Position numbers and translations under genes: made by a program
The notes under the pieces: generated by a model
Databases searched by the model: none
Seen by the model: the letters and a program-made list of their open reading frames with translations, nothing else
What the model was told of the DNA's origin: nothing
From: Sinorhizobium numidicum
Lineage (GTDB): Bacteria > Pseudomonadota > Alphaproteobacteria > Rhizobiales > Rhizobiaceae
Length of the DNA stretch: 64,000 nucleotides
Direction of reading: 5' to 3'
Assembly (NCBI RefSeq): GCF_029892045.1
Contig: NZ_CP120368.1
Location: forward strand, 1,486,001 to 1,550,000
Shown here: positions 17,573-26,410 of the stretch, piece by piece
Position numbering within the stretch: position 1 is the first letter of the stretch
Layout: each line of letters begins with the position of its first letter

Positions 17573-18574
17573 CTAGTCCTGTGCTTCCGCGTTCGCGGCC
17601 GTATTGGCCGTACCGTTTCCGTTCAGCAGCACTTCCACGTCCGTGTTGACTCCCGCCTTCACGGCAAAATCCCGCTGATAAATTTTGTCCTTGTTACGCG
17701 CCACGGCCGTGTAGCTGCCTTCGGCGAGGACGAGCGTCGGAAATGCGCCGACGCTCTCGCTGACGACGTCACCCGAGGAGGTGAGGATCGACCAGGCGGT
17801 ATCGGCGATGGCTTCGCCGCCGGCCTCCGAAACGAGCTTCAACGTCAGTTTCGCGGCACGATGCTGGATCGTCGCTTCGGTCAGTTTGCCGGCTTCGACC
17901 TGTATGTCGGCGCGGATGACGGCATTCACTGAGCCGTAGTCGGAAACGACGTGATAGGTCCCGGCGTTGAGCCGCACCACCATATTTGGTTTCACGTCGG
18001 CGACGATCAGGGCCCGTTCGCCGTCTTCCTTCACATCGGACGAGAAGATCGAAAAGCTGAGTTCATTCGGCGGAATGCGTACATCGCTGCCGGAAACGGC
18101 ATTCAGCATGACGCCACCGGCGTCGAGCACCAGTACCTGCTTGTCGAGTGCACCCTGTTCGGGGACGCGAATCTTGCGTGTGGCGCCCGCACGGCCGAAT
18201 GCGACGTTGACGAAATACTCCCCGGGTACCAGGTTGAAAGCCGTCGAACCGCCCTCGGAGGTGGCGAGCAGCGGCAGTTTTCCATCGCTGCCTGGAATCG
18301 GGCTGAAGACCCGCCAGGTCAAGCCCGACTCGACCGGCTGCCCCTTCGCCGTCAGCAGCGCCTCGAGCTTGATGTCTTTCAACTCGCCGCCCTGGGCCGG
18401 ATCGCTGATCAGCGGGTTGAAGCTGGTGAGCTTCGGCATCTTGCGGCTGCCTGAGATCGACGGAAAGCTTTTGAAAGCATCCGTCGGGTCTTCCGCAAGC
18501 GCCCGTTCCGCACCGACGCCGGCGAGTGCGATCGCCAAGGCGGTTCTTAGACAAATACGAAGGCGGATGGGCAT
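17573..18574 (-). CDS. Exported hypothetical protein
   Basis: A 333-residue secreted or periplasmic protein: a typical signal peptide (residues 1-28, ALAIALAGVGAERALA), then repeated beta-rich modules resembling carboxypeptidase-regulatory/PEGA-like folds, with phrases such as VPGEYFVNVAFG, LNAGTYHVVSDYG and LAEGSYTAVARN spaced by about 90 residues. This suggests three to four Ig-like domains. I recall similar proteins as hypothetical in rhizobia. No enzyme motif is seen. The ATG at 18574 is chosen to give the signal peptide at the N-terminus. Confidence 0.8.
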   Translation of the reverse strand: MPIRLRICLRTALAIALAGVGAERALAEDPTDAFKSFPSISGSRKMPKLTSFNPLISDPAQGGELKDIKLEALLTAKGQPVESGLTWRVFSPIPGSDGKLPLLATSEGGSTAFNLVPGEYFVNVAFGRAGATRKIRVPEQGALDKQVLVLDAGGVMLNAVSGSDVRIPPNELSFSIFSSDVKEDGERALIVADVKPNMVVRLNAGTYHVVSDYGSVNAVIRADIQVEAGKLTEATIQHRAAKLTLKLVSEAGGEAIADTAWSILTSSGDVVSESVGAFPTLVLAEGSYTAVARNKDKIYQRDFAVKAGVNTDVEVLLNGNGTANTAANAEAQD

Positions 18575-18674
18575 GAGGGCAGTTGACTTCCTGACTGAGT
18601 GACTCCACTTGAGACGCCGGTATGGCATTTTCGTGGCTGTCGGTCCGGCGGCAAATTAATGGAATTCACCCTAC

Positions 18675-19259
18675 ATGAAAACCGAAATTAAGCTTGTTGA
18701 CTATCTCGCGTCGCGCAGGTCCATTCCCGCTTTCCAGATGGGGCCCCCGGGTCCTGGCAAAGCCGAGGTCGAGGAGATGCTGAGGCTTGCTTCGCGCGTG
18801 CCGGACCACGGCAAGCTGGCGCCATGGCGCTTCATCGTCTATCGCGGCGAGGAGCGGGCGCGCATCAGCGCCGAATTGAAGAAGATGGCGCTTGCGGCAA
18901 AGCCCGATCTTTCGGAAGAACTGATCAAGGTGGAGGAAACACGCCTGACACGCGCGCCTGTCGTCGTGGCCGTGGTCAGCACGGCGGCGCCGCATTTCAA
19001 GATTCCCGAATGGGAGCAGCTGATGTCCGCCGGTGCGGTCTGCCTCAATCTGCTGATGGCCGCGAATGCGCTCGGCTATGCTTCCAATTGGCTGACGGAA
19101 TGGTACGCCTTCGACGAGAGAGCCTATCCGCTGCTCGGCGTCGCGCCGGGAGAAAAGATCGCCGGTTTCATTCATATCGGCACGGCGATGGTGCCTCCGA
19201 CGGAGCGTCCTCGGCCGGAACTGGCCGAACTCGTCACCTGGGTCGGAGAGGACGCCTGA
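18675..19259 (+). CDS. Nitroreductase family protein (YdjA-like)
   Basis: A 194-residue FMN-dependent oxidoreductase. The start is family-typical ([37 protein letters not shown]) and the second FMN-contact region is [14 protein letters not shown]. YdjA-type nitroreductases use NAD(P)H to reduce unknown substrates. The stop codon overlaps the start of a flavin reductase gene by one base, so the two are translated together and probably work as a reductase pair. Confidence 0.9.
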   Translation: MKTEIKLVDYLASRRSIPAFQMGPPGPGKAEVEEMLRLASRVPDHGKLAPWRFIVYRGEERARISAELKKMALAAKPDLSEELIKVEETRLTRAPVVVAVVSTAAPHFKIPEWEQLMSAGAVCLNLLMAANALGYASNWLTEWYAFDERAYPLLGVAPGEKIAGFIHIGTAMVPPTERPRPELAELVTWVGEDA

Positions 19260-19861
19260 TGTTCTATGACACGGTTGCAAACCGCCATGGTTTGCCGCAC
19301 GACCCCTTCAAGGCAATCGTGTCGCCAAGGCCGATCGGCTGGATCGGCACGAGGGCCAAGGACGGTTTCCTAAACCTTGCACCCTATTCCTTCTTCAACG
19401 CGATCAGCGACCGACCGAAGCTCGTGATGTTTTCGTCGAGCGGCTACAAGGACTCCGTGCGCAATATTGAAGCGACGGGCGAATTCACGGCGAGCTTCGC
19501 TAGCCGCAATCTCAGCGAAGCCGTCAACCTCACGTCAGTTGCGGCGCCGCATGGCGAGAGCGAATTCGAAATCGCCGGGCTGACACCGGTCGATGGAACG
19601 CTTGTCGATGCGCCCTTCGTCGGCGAGGCCTTCGCTGCGCTCGAATGCCGGATGACGGAGCTGTTCCGTCCCAAAGGTCTCGATGGCGCGGTTTCGGACA
19701 ACTATGTCGTCTTCGGCGAAGTAGTCGGCATTCACATTCGCGACGAAGCTATTCGCAACGGCCGGTTCGATGTGGCGACCGTCAAACCGCTCGCCCGTCT
19801 CGGCTACATGGACTACTGCGACGGCGGCGATGTCTTCGAAATGGTGCGGCCAAGCCGATAG
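19259..19861 (+). CDS. Flavin reductase family protein (FMN-binding split barrel)
   Basis: A 200-residue protein with the split-barrel signature: VSPRPIGWIGTRAKDGFLNLAPYSFFNAISDRPK near residues 15-50 and SSSGYKDSVRNIEATGEF after it. The family binds FMN and either reduces it or oxidises small molecules. Its ATG shares a base with the nitroreductase stop (TGATG), indicating translational coupling. The stop is only three bases from the convergent gene at 19865. Confidence 0.9.
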   Translation: MFYDTVANRHGLPHDPFKAIVSPRPIGWIGTRAKDGFLNLAPYSFFNAISDRPKLVMFSSSGYKDSVRNIEATGEFTASFASRNLSEAVNLTSVAAPHGESEFEIAGLTPVDGTLVDAPFVGEAFAALECRMTELFRPKGLDGAVSDNYVVFGEVVGIHIRDEAIRNGRFDVATVKPLARLGYMDYCDGGDVFEMVRPSR

Positions 19862-19864
19862 GCT

Positions 19865-20593
19865 TCATCGAACCGCAGAGTAGCGCGTGCCCCGCGATAG
19901 AAGCGTAATCTGGCGGGGCGATCGGGCGACTACGGCCGAAAACCCGTTCCGGAGGCTAGTGGCAAAGCACCGTCCGACCGAGGCTTCCTCGGTCGCGGCT
20001 GCCGGGAGTATGTCGTAAGCCACAATGCCCGCTTCGGACGCTCTGAGGACCACCGCGGCGCGACCCGCAATGACAGCTGCGGGAACCTCCTTGTCTTTCA
20101 CGTCAGGGGAAAAGATGCAGCCGCACGCTTCGGCGAGAGCCGATGCATCGAATATCAGCGCCGAAAGGCGCGAGGAGACGCCGGCCAACGAGTGAGGTGA
20201 CAGCACGCTCGCCGGGGTTATGGCATATTCCGCAAGAAGCGCCGTTCGTCCGGCAGGTATTCCTCCGGCTGCCTCGGCCACCTTCAGCATCACATCGAGC
20301 TTCTGGACATCGGCAGGCCCGCGGCATCCGCTAAGAACGATGCCGTCGATGCGGCTGCCGAGGAGCGGACCAAGCTCGTCCTCTGTAAGGACTTCGGCCG
20401 GCTTCGTCCGCGCAAGCAAGAGGCAGCCGGCCGCCTTGCCGGTCGCTCTCGCTGTCAGGTGCGTGAGCTCCGGATCGCGCACCGCATCGATCACGACGGC
20501 CTGAATCGCGCCCAAGATCTCCGGTTCCGGAAACGGCTCTGTCGTCGGCAGATAGAGCAGCGGCTTGATGGCTTCCTTGCGGTTAACAGACAT
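19865..20593 (-). CDS. CitE/HpcH-like TIM-barrel protein, divergent
   Basis: A 242-residue cytoplasmic protein. Its order of motifs resembles the HpcH/HpaI aldolase / citrate lyase beta superfamily: KPLLYLPTTEP near the start, RIDGIVLSGCRGPADVQ, LLAEYAITPASVL and LIFDASALAEACGC. Compared with typical members, the metal-binding Asp of the G-x-x-Asp-Leu stretch appears to be Ser, so activity is uncertain. It is shorter than CitE (about 290). Assignment is tentative. It shares a divergent promoter region with the DUF2336 gene. Confidence 0.6.
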   Translation of the reverse strand: MSVNRKEAIKPLLYLPTTEPFPEPEILGAIQAVVIDAVRDPELTHLTARATGKAAGCLLLARTKPAEVLTEDELGPLLGSRIDGIVLSGCRGPADVQKLDVMLKVAEAAGGIPAGRTALLAEYAITPASVLSPHSLAGVSSRLSALIFDASALAEACGCIFSPDVKDKEVPAAVIAGRAAVVLRASEAGIVAYDILPAAATEEASVGRCFATSLRNGFSAVVARSPRQITLLSRGTRYSAVR

Positions 20594-20665
20594 GGTGAAC
20601 CAATCTTAAACCTTTGACCGCTAATATTCGGACATTGGGGCTGTTCGGTATCTAGTGGGGCATAG

Positions 20666-21805
20666 GTGGTCATACAAGCATTTCTTCGCTGGTTGGAAAC
20701 GGCGAGAACGAGCGATCGCATGCGCGCCGCAGGCGCCCTTGGTCGCGCCTATGTCAAAGCCGAGATGAACGGGATCGATCGCCATGCCGCCGAAATGGCG
20801 ATGACTTTTCTGCTGGACGACCCTTCACCCAAGGTGCGCCATTCCCTGATCGAAGCACTGGCCGATTGTCCTGCGGCACCGCGCGGGATCATCGTGGCGC
20901 TCGCGGAGGATCAGTCCGAGATCGCTTACGTCGCCATTTCCCGTTCGCCGGTGCTGACGGATGAGGACCTCGTCGACATAGCAGCGCGGGGAACGGCCGA
21001 GACGCGCGCATTGATTGCCGCTCGCACCACCGTGTCGTGCTCCGTCGCAGCCGCAATAGCGGAAATCGGCGGCGAGGAAGAAGTTCTTGTGCTGCTTGAG
21101 AACCGAGGCGCTATGCTGTTGCGGCAGTCGCTCAGAAGGATTGCCAGCCGTCTCGGTCATCTTGCCGTTGTCCGCGATCGGCTCTTGGCGCGCGTCGATC
21201 TGCCGAGCGATGCCAGATATTCGCTCGCCGAGAAGCTTGGTGAAGCGCTTGCCGCCTCTGGGCTGGTCCAGGCGGCAATCGGTGAAGGACAGGTGCAGCG
21301 CGTTAAGCGGGAGGCCTGCGATGCGGCCGCCCTTTTGATAGCTGGAGCCGCGCCTCAGGAAGAACTGCCTCAGATGGCTGCTCATTTGCGCGACCTCGGC
21401 CGCTTGACACCGGCCTTTCTTTTGAACGCACTCTGCAGCGGCAAGACGGAATTTTTTTCGGCCGCCATCGTCGATCTCTCGGGTGTGTCGCAAAAGCGCG
21501 TCCGCGCCATCCTTTCGGGCGGACGCATCCATTCGATCCGTGCGCTCTTCGAAAGTGCTGGGCTGGGCCGCGATGTCAGCGAAGCCTTCGCAGAGGCCGT
21601 TCTGCTCTGGCAAAGAGAAACAAAAGCGGAGCCGAACGGCGCATCTCCATCGGTCGCGGCCACGCTCCTGGATCGCCTCCGCCGTCGTGCCGTGCACTCG
21701 ACCGCTTGCGACGCCGTGGCAGAACTGGTGGAACGATTAGCCTTTGCCGAGAAACGTCAAATCGCGCGAGATTACGCGTTGCTGGCCTCGCGTCAGGCGG
21801 CTTGA
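20666..21805 (+). CDS. DUF2336 family protein
   Basis: A 379-residue all-helical protein. The first 150 residues read as HEAT-like repeats (FLLDDPSPKVRHSLIEALAD; EDQSEIAYVAISRSPVLTDEDL; RGTAETRALIAARTTV), the hallmark of DUF2336, an alphaproteobacterial family of unknown function sometimes linked to signalling. The start is a GTG at 20666 with a G-rich but weak ribosome site; ATG codons further in (MRAAGALG) are alternatives. Followed by a RIME1-like repeat. Confidence 0.85.
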   Translation: MVIQAFLRWLETARTSDRMRAAGALGRAYVKAEMNGIDRHAAEMAMTFLLDDPSPKVRHSLIEALADCPAAPRGIIVALAEDQSEIAYVAISRSPVLTDEDLVDIAARGTAETRALIAARTTVSCSVAAAIAEIGGEEEVLVLLENRGAMLLRQSLRRIASRLGHLAVVRDRLLARVDLPSDARYSLAEKLGEALAASGLVQAAIGEGQVQRVKREACDAAALLIAGAAPQEELPQMAAHLRDLGRLTPAFLLNALCSGKTEFFSAAIVDLSGVSQKRVRAILSGGRIHSIRALFESAGLGRDVSEAFAEAVLLWQRETKAEPNGASPSVAATLLDRLRRRAVHSTACDAVAELVERLAFAEKRQIARDYALLASRQAA

Positions 21806-21813
21806 GTCGGCAT

Positions 21814-21919
21814 GCCTACAGCGCCGCGCGTCTTTTCAGACGCACAAACGTCGTTGTTACACTTTGAATCGCTGCTTGGTTTTTTCCTTAGACTGGCTCC
21901 GATTTAAGGAACCATGCAG
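21814..21919 (+). repeat. RIME1-like rhizobial intergenic mosaic element, copy B
   Basis: Second copy of the element at 2343-2440, about 106 bases, in the same orientation. It has a perfect stem GCGTC/GACGC around TTTTCA and a second palindrome ending TTTAAGGAACCATGC. It occupies the whole gap between the DUF2336 gene and the convergent small gene at 21928. Confidence 0.7.
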
Positions 21920-21927
21920 GAGGCGTG

Positions 21928-22344
21928 TCACTCGGCGAAGCGGCGCGCAACCCAGGAATAACCGTCTTCCACGTAGTGCACAGGCGCGCTGACGATTGCC
22001 TTCAGTTTTTCCCGGTCGGGCACTGCGCCGCTAAGCAGCGCTAGAGCCCGTTTCGGCAAACCTGGATTGGTCTCCTCCGCCGGAGGCAGCACTGCCGACT
22101 GCTGCGGCACGGGATTGGCTTCCGGCTGCCGTTCCGTCGATGCCGTCATGCCGGGCCCGGAGCTCTCGCAGACGGCGACGACGACCGGATAGTTCTTGTT
22201 GGAGAACTTCGGCAGCTCCTGCTGCGATTCGGTATCGCACTGGGCGATCGAAGGCCAACTGCCGTTGACGGTCGAAATGTAGTGGCATTGGCTGACATTG
22301 TCATCGCAGCCAAGAATGGTCATGACGATCAGGGCAGCTTTCAT
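21928..22344 (-). CDS. Hypothetical protein, probably exported
   Basis: A 138-residue protein with a short hydrophobic start (KAALIVMTILG) followed by four cysteines in the first 60 residues (GCDDN, SQCHY, AQCDT, AVCES), which could form disulfides outside the cytoplasm. The middle is Pro/Glu-rich (about 70-95) and the C-terminus amphipathic. I recall the cysteine-rich start from hypothetical rhizobial proteins but no domain name. It is divergent from the GNAT gene, with an exact palindrome between them. Confidence 0.65.
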   Translation of the reverse strand: MKAALIVMTILGCDDNVSQCHYISTVNGSWPSIAQCDTESQQELPKFSNKNYPVVVAVCESSGPGMTASTERQPEANPVPQQSAVLPPAEETNPGLPKRALALLSGAVPDREKLKAIVSAPVHYVEDGYSWVARRFAE

Positions 22345-22430
22345 GGTCTCTCTTTGTCCATTGGGAACACTTCGGTTGACACCTTATGATCGCTCGGTTC
22401 TCTCCGAAGTAGGGCAAAGTTGCTGGCTGA

Positions 22431-22447
22431 CGAAACAAATTGTTTCG
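22431..22447. promoter_or_regulatory. Exact 17-base palindrome, candidate operator
   Basis: CGAAACAA, a central A, then TTGTTTCG: eight-base arms with one central base, the geometry of a dimeric repressor site. It lies in the divergent region between the small gene at 22344 and the GNAT gene. Confidence 0.55.
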
Positions 22448-22579
22448 GCCCGTCACGCGGATTGATTGCAGTACTCATATGTCCTGCGTCTTTTGACGTA
22501 TTGGTTCGGCCACCGTTTGCTTCTAGTTTGTGCCCTCTGGAGCGAGAGTTCCGCATCATTTTGCATTGAGGATTTGAAA

Positions 22580-23050
22580 TTGAGTGCCGTAGTCATCGCC
22601 GAGGAGCCGCCCCGCCAGCCGGCCATCATCCGTTTGCTCGAACTATCCGATGTCTATGCCGCATCGCTTTACCCAGCCGAAAGCAATCATCTGGTGGATA
22701 TCGCCACGCTCGAAAAGCCGACGGTATCCTTCTTCGTGGCGCGGCGTGACGGCGAGATCGTCGGTTGCTGCGCGCTGGTCGAGGCAGGTGATCGCACGGC
22801 GGAGATCAAGCGGATGTTCGTCGATCCCGAGGCGAGGGGACTGAAAGTCGGCAAGCGGCTCCTTATGGCCATCGAGGCCAAGGCGGAAAGGCTCGGCCTC
22901 ACGGCGATCCGTCTCGAAACCGGCATCTACCAACCCGAGGCGATCGGCCTCTACAAGACATCCGGCTATGTCGAACGGACGCCCTTCGGCGCCTATTTGC
23001 CCGATCCGCTGAGCCTATTCATGGAAAAGCCTGTCGGGCAGACGGTCTGA
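22580..23050 (+). CDS. GNAT family N-acetyltransferase
   Basis: A 156-residue acetyl-CoA-dependent acyltransferase. Motif A is present (IKRMFVDPEARGLKVGKRLLMAIEAKA, with the R/Q-x-x-G-x-G/A-like loop) and the C-terminal GLYKTSGYVERTPFG is typical. The start is a TTG at 22580 preceded by TGAGGAT with seven-base spacing; the upstream extension to 22466 is hydrophobic and lacks similarity. The substrate is unknown. Confidence 0.88.
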   Translation: MSAVVIAEEPPRQPAIIRLLELSDVYAASLYPAESNHLVDIATLEKPTVSFFVARRDGEIVGCCALVEAGDRTAEIKRMFVDPEARGLKVGKRLLMAIEAKAERLGLTAIRLETGIYQPEAIGLYKTSGYVERTPFGAYLPDPLSLFMEKPVGQTV

Positions 23051-23204
23051 AGCGGCGGCCTTTTGCGCTCCTTCCGCCCCTCCGGGCACCTTCTCGCCGC
23101 ACGTGGGTTGAGGGGACGCGCGGCAACCGCTGATCACAATACTCGCTCGCCCCGCTTGCGCGGAAAGGGGCTTGGGTGAGACGGAACCGTAAGCTTCGTT
23201 CTTC
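23051..23204. repeat. Intergenic region with a degenerate GC-rich palindromic repeat
   Basis: CTCGCCCCGCTTGCGCGG, then AAAGGGGCTTGGGTGAG (about 23144-23178) resembles the common rhizobial palindrome in which a CCCTC...CCCCGC half is mirrored by GGGGAG...GGGTGAG. The copy here is imperfect. No gene is present. Confidence 0.45.
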
Positions 23205-25265
23205 TCAGATATCCAGATTGTCGGCGAAGGCGGCACGCTCCTGGATGAAACGGAAGCGAGCATCGGCCTTCGTTCCCATCAGATTGTCGACGGCTTCGCG
23301 CGTACCCTCGAAATCGACATCGTCGATCTCGACCTTGAGCAGGGTCCGGTTTGCAGGATCCATGGTCGTTTCCTTGAGCTGTGAGGGCAGCATCTCGCCA
23401 AGACCCTTGAACCGCCCGATTTCGACCTTGCCCCGGCCGTTGAATTCCGTTCGCATCAGTTCCTCGCGATGCGCGTCATCCCGGGCGTAGAATGTCTTCG
23501 AGCCTTGACTCAGCCGATAGAGCGGCGGCACGGCGAGATAGAGATGACCGCCGCGGATGAGCTCCGGCATCTCCTGATAGAAGAAGGTGATTAGCAGTGA
23601 GGCGATGTGCGCGCCGTCGACGTCCGCGTCTGTCATGATGATGACGCGCTCATAACGCAAATCCTCGTCCCGATACTTCGACCGGGTGCCGCAGCCGAGT
23701 GCCTGGACGAGATCGGTGATCTGCTGGTTCGCCCCGAGCTTCTCCCGTCCGGCGCTGGCAACGTTGAGGATCTTTCCGCGCAGGGGAAGGATCGCCTGGT
23801 TGGCGCGGTTGCGCGCCTGCTTGGCCGATCCGCCTGCCGAGTCACCTTCGACGATGAAGAGTTCGGCACCCTCCGCCGTGCTTTGCGAGCAGTCGGCGAG
23901 TTTGCCGGGGAGACGCAGCTTGCGGACCGCCGTCTTACGGTTGACCTCTTTCTCCTTGCGTCGGCGAACGCGCTCTTCGGCCCGCTCGATCACCCAGTCA
24001 AGAAGTTTCGCGGCTTCCCCCGGATTGTCAGCGAGGTAGTGGTCGAAGGGATCGCGAAGCGCGTTCTCGACGATGCGCTGTGCCTCGACGGTCGCGAGCT
24101 TGTCCTTCGTCTGGCCCACGAATTCCGGTTCGCGGATGAAGACCGAGAGCATGCCTGCAGCCGAGATCATGACATCGTCGGTGGTGATGATCGCAGCCCG
24201 CTTGTTCTGCGTCAGCTCGGCGTAGTTCTTCAGCCCCTTGGTCAGCGCGATACGGAAGCCGGCTTCATGCGTGCCGCCCTCCGGCGTCGGGATCGTATTG
24301 CAATAGGAGTGGATCTGCTGGTCGCCGCCATACCAGGTGACGGCCCATTCGAGCGAGCCGTGGCCGCCGGACTTTTCCGATTTGCCGGCGAAAATCTCGC
24401 GAGTGACTGTGAATTCCTTGCCAAGCGTGGCGGCAAGATAATCCTTGAGGCCACCGGGAAAGTGGAAGACGGCCCTGTCCGGAATTTCCGAGCCTTCCAG
24501 CAACAGGGAAGGATCGCAGGACCAGCGGATCTCGACACCGCCGAAAAGATAGGCCTTCGAGCGTGCCATGCGAAAGAGCCGCGCCGGCTCGAAATGCGCA
24601 TGCGGGCCGAAGATTTGCGGGTCCGGATGGAAGCGGACTTTCGTGCCGCGCCTATTGTGGACGTCGCCGAGCTCTTCAAGTCCCCCTTGCGGGATGCCGC
24701 GGGAGAAGCGCTGACGGTAGAGCTTCTTGTTGCGCGCGACCTCGACCTCGAGCGCGTCCGACAGCGCGTTGACCACGGAAACGCCGACGCCGTGCAGGCC
24801 GCCGGATGTTTCATACGCCTTGCCGTCGAACTTGCCCCCAGCGTGCAGAATGGTCATGACCACTTCGAGGGTGGACTTGTTCGGGAATTTTGGATGATTT
24901 TCGACCGGAATGCCGCGGCCGTTATCGATTACCGTCAGGAAGCCTTCCGCATCGAGGTTCACCTCGATGAAATTCGCGTGGCCAGCGACCGCCTCGTCCA
25001 TCGAGTTGTCGATAACCTCGGCAAAGAGATGGTGCAGCGCCTTTTCGTCCGTGCCGCCGATATACATGCCCGGACGGCGGCGCACTGGCTCCAGCCCCTC
25101 GAGCACCTCGATCGCCGAAGCGTCGTAGTCGCTGCTATCGCTGCCTCTCGGCGCGGAGCGCGGTTCTTCGCTGGCGGCAGGTGTCGGCTTGCGCGAAGGC
25201 GCACCGTTTTCGGCCGGCTTCGGCTGCGGGGGAATTGCGGAGAAGAGATCGCTACTGTCGTCCAT
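23205..25265 (-). CDS. parE: DNA topoisomerase IV subunit B
   Basis: ATPase subunit of topoisomerase IV, which with ParC decatenates daughter chromosomes. The 686-residue protein starts with a low-complexity leader (about 1-45), then the GHKL ATPase domain (LEPVRRRPGMYIGGTDEKAL; EVIDNSMDEA; DNGRGIPVE; GGLHGVGVSVVNALS), the transducer, and the TOPRIM domain (VEGDSAGGSAKQ; PLRGKILNV; MTDADVDGAHI). The alpha-type ParE features are complete. The ATG at 25265 is chosen; the frame reaches 25334. parC is not in the window. Confidence 0.96.
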   Translation of the reverse strand: MDDSSDLFSAIPPQPKPAENGAPSRKPTPAASEEPRSAPRGSDSSDYDASAIEVLEGLEPVRRRPGMYIGGTDEKALHHLFAEVIDNSMDEAVAGHANFIEVNLDAEGFLTVIDNGRGIPVENHPKFPNKSTLEVVMTILHAGGKFDGKAYETSGGLHGVGVSVVNALSDALEVEVARNKKLYRQRFSRGIPQGGLEELGDVHNRRGTKVRFHPDPQIFGPHAHFEPARLFRMARSKAYLFGGVEIRWSCDPSLLLEGSEIPDRAVFHFPGGLKDYLAATLGKEFTVTREIFAGKSEKSGGHGSLEWAVTWYGGDQQIHSYCNTIPTPEGGTHEAGFRIALTKGLKNYAELTQNKRAAIITTDDVMISAAGMLSVFIREPEFVGQTKDKLATVEAQRIVENALRDPFDHYLADNPGEAAKLLDWVIERAEERVRRRKEKEVNRKTAVRKLRLPGKLADCSQSTAEGAELFIVEGDSAGGSAKQARNRANQAILPLRGKILNVASAGREKLGANQQITDLVQALGCGTRSKYRDEDLRYERVIIMTDADVDGAHIASLLITFFYQEMPELIRGGHLYLAVPPLYRLSQGSKTFYARDDAHREELMRTEFNGRGKVEIGRFKGLGEMLPSQLKETTMDPANRTLLKVEIDDVDFEGTREAVDNLMGTKADARFRFIQERAAFADNLDI

Positions 25266-25513
25266 GGAGTCGTTCAGATCGTTCCTGTCGTCGGCGTCGC
25301 GAAGGCCATAGCAAGACCTCGGGCCCACCGCCATCTTTTGTCGCGCGAATCACCTGAATTCTGCCAGACTCTTGCGCCAAGCGCGAACAAAAGGCGAATC
25401 CGATACCCCGGCCAGATAAAATACCGTAAAAGCGGCGTTATTAACGTCAGTGTTGCTTTGCCGAAGTGTTGATGGCAAGGCATGCGCCGAACGAGGGAGC
25501 CGATCGGGTGACT

Positions 25514-26401
25514 ATGTCCACAGCTGTTTTTTTCGTCCGGTGCAAGATTGTCGCGCTTCTTTTCCCCTGTCTTTTCCTTGCCGGCCTTACGGCCGAGGCT
25601 GCACCCCTGAAACCCTACAAGGACGAACTGTTCGCCTATGGCAACGTACTCGAACAGTCCGATGGCGGTGATTTCCGCACAATCGATTATCAGGAGCTGC
25701 GCGACATCAACCAGCGCGACCAGATTCCTGAGAGACGTGTAAAACGGGCCTATGTATCGCTGGGTGTCAAAAGTGTGCAGGTCACCGAGACGCTCCATCT
25801 CGGCCGACGCTCCATTGACGTCACGCGGGTCGGGCCGGATCGCGGCGCGGCATTCACGGTGATCTTCATTCATGGACGCGGCGGCGATCGGCGTCTTGGC
25901 GCCAACGATTTTTCCTTTGGTGGCAATTTCAACCGCCTCAAGAATCTTGTGGTCGCTAATGGTGGCACCTACTACGCGCCGAGCGTGCGATCCTTCGATG
26001 CGGCGGGCGTGGCGGATATTTCGGCGCTGATCCGATTTGCTGCAGACCGTTCCGGCGGCCGGCCGGTGGTGCTCTCCTGCGCTTCGATGGGAAGCCTTAT
26101 CTGCTGGAGTCTGGCTCGCGAACAGGCGGCGGTGGCCGCGCTCGGCGGAATGATGATCATGGCTGGTGTCAGCGATCCGGATTTTCAGAAAAGCGCCGCC
26201 TACAGGGCGAAGCTGCCGATTTTTTTCGCCCATGGCAGCCGCGACAGCGTGTATCCTGCCGAGGTCCAGATCGCGCGCTATCGCGCGCTCAAGGCCAAGA
26301 ATTATCCGACGCGTTTCGTCCTGTTCGAAACGGGTTCGCACGGTACGCCGGTGCGCATGACCGACTGGCGGGACGCGTTGAACTGGATCGCGAGCCGGTA
26401 G
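25514..26401 (+). CDS. Secreted alpha/beta hydrolase
   Basis: A 295-residue protein with a signal peptide (about 1-33, LLFPCLFLAGLTAEAA). The alpha/beta hydrolase elements are visible: oxyanion region IFIHGRGGDRR, nucleophile elbow CASMGS (Gly-x-Ser replaced by Cys-Ala-Ser-Met-Gly), acid in HGSRDSVYP and His in GSHGTPVRM. The substrate is unknown. The ATG at 25514 places the signal peptide at the start. The next gene begins nine bases after the stop, so cotranscription with the FAD oxidase is likely. Confidence 0.85.
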   Translation: MSTAVFFVRCKIVALLFPCLFLAGLTAEAAPLKPYKDELFAYGNVLEQSDGGDFRTIDYQELRDINQRDQIPERRVKRAYVSLGVKSVQVTETLHLGRRSIDVTRVGPDRGAAFTVIFIHGRGGDRRLGANDFSFGGNFNRLKNLVVANGGTYYAPSVRSFDAAGVADISALIRFAADRSGGRPVVLSCASMGSLICWSLAREQAAVAALGGMMIMAGVSDPDFQKSAAYRAKLPIFFAHGSRDSVYPAEVQIARYRALKAKNYPTRFVLFETGSHGTPVRMTDWRDALNWIASR

Positions 26402-26410
26402 AGTAAAAGC

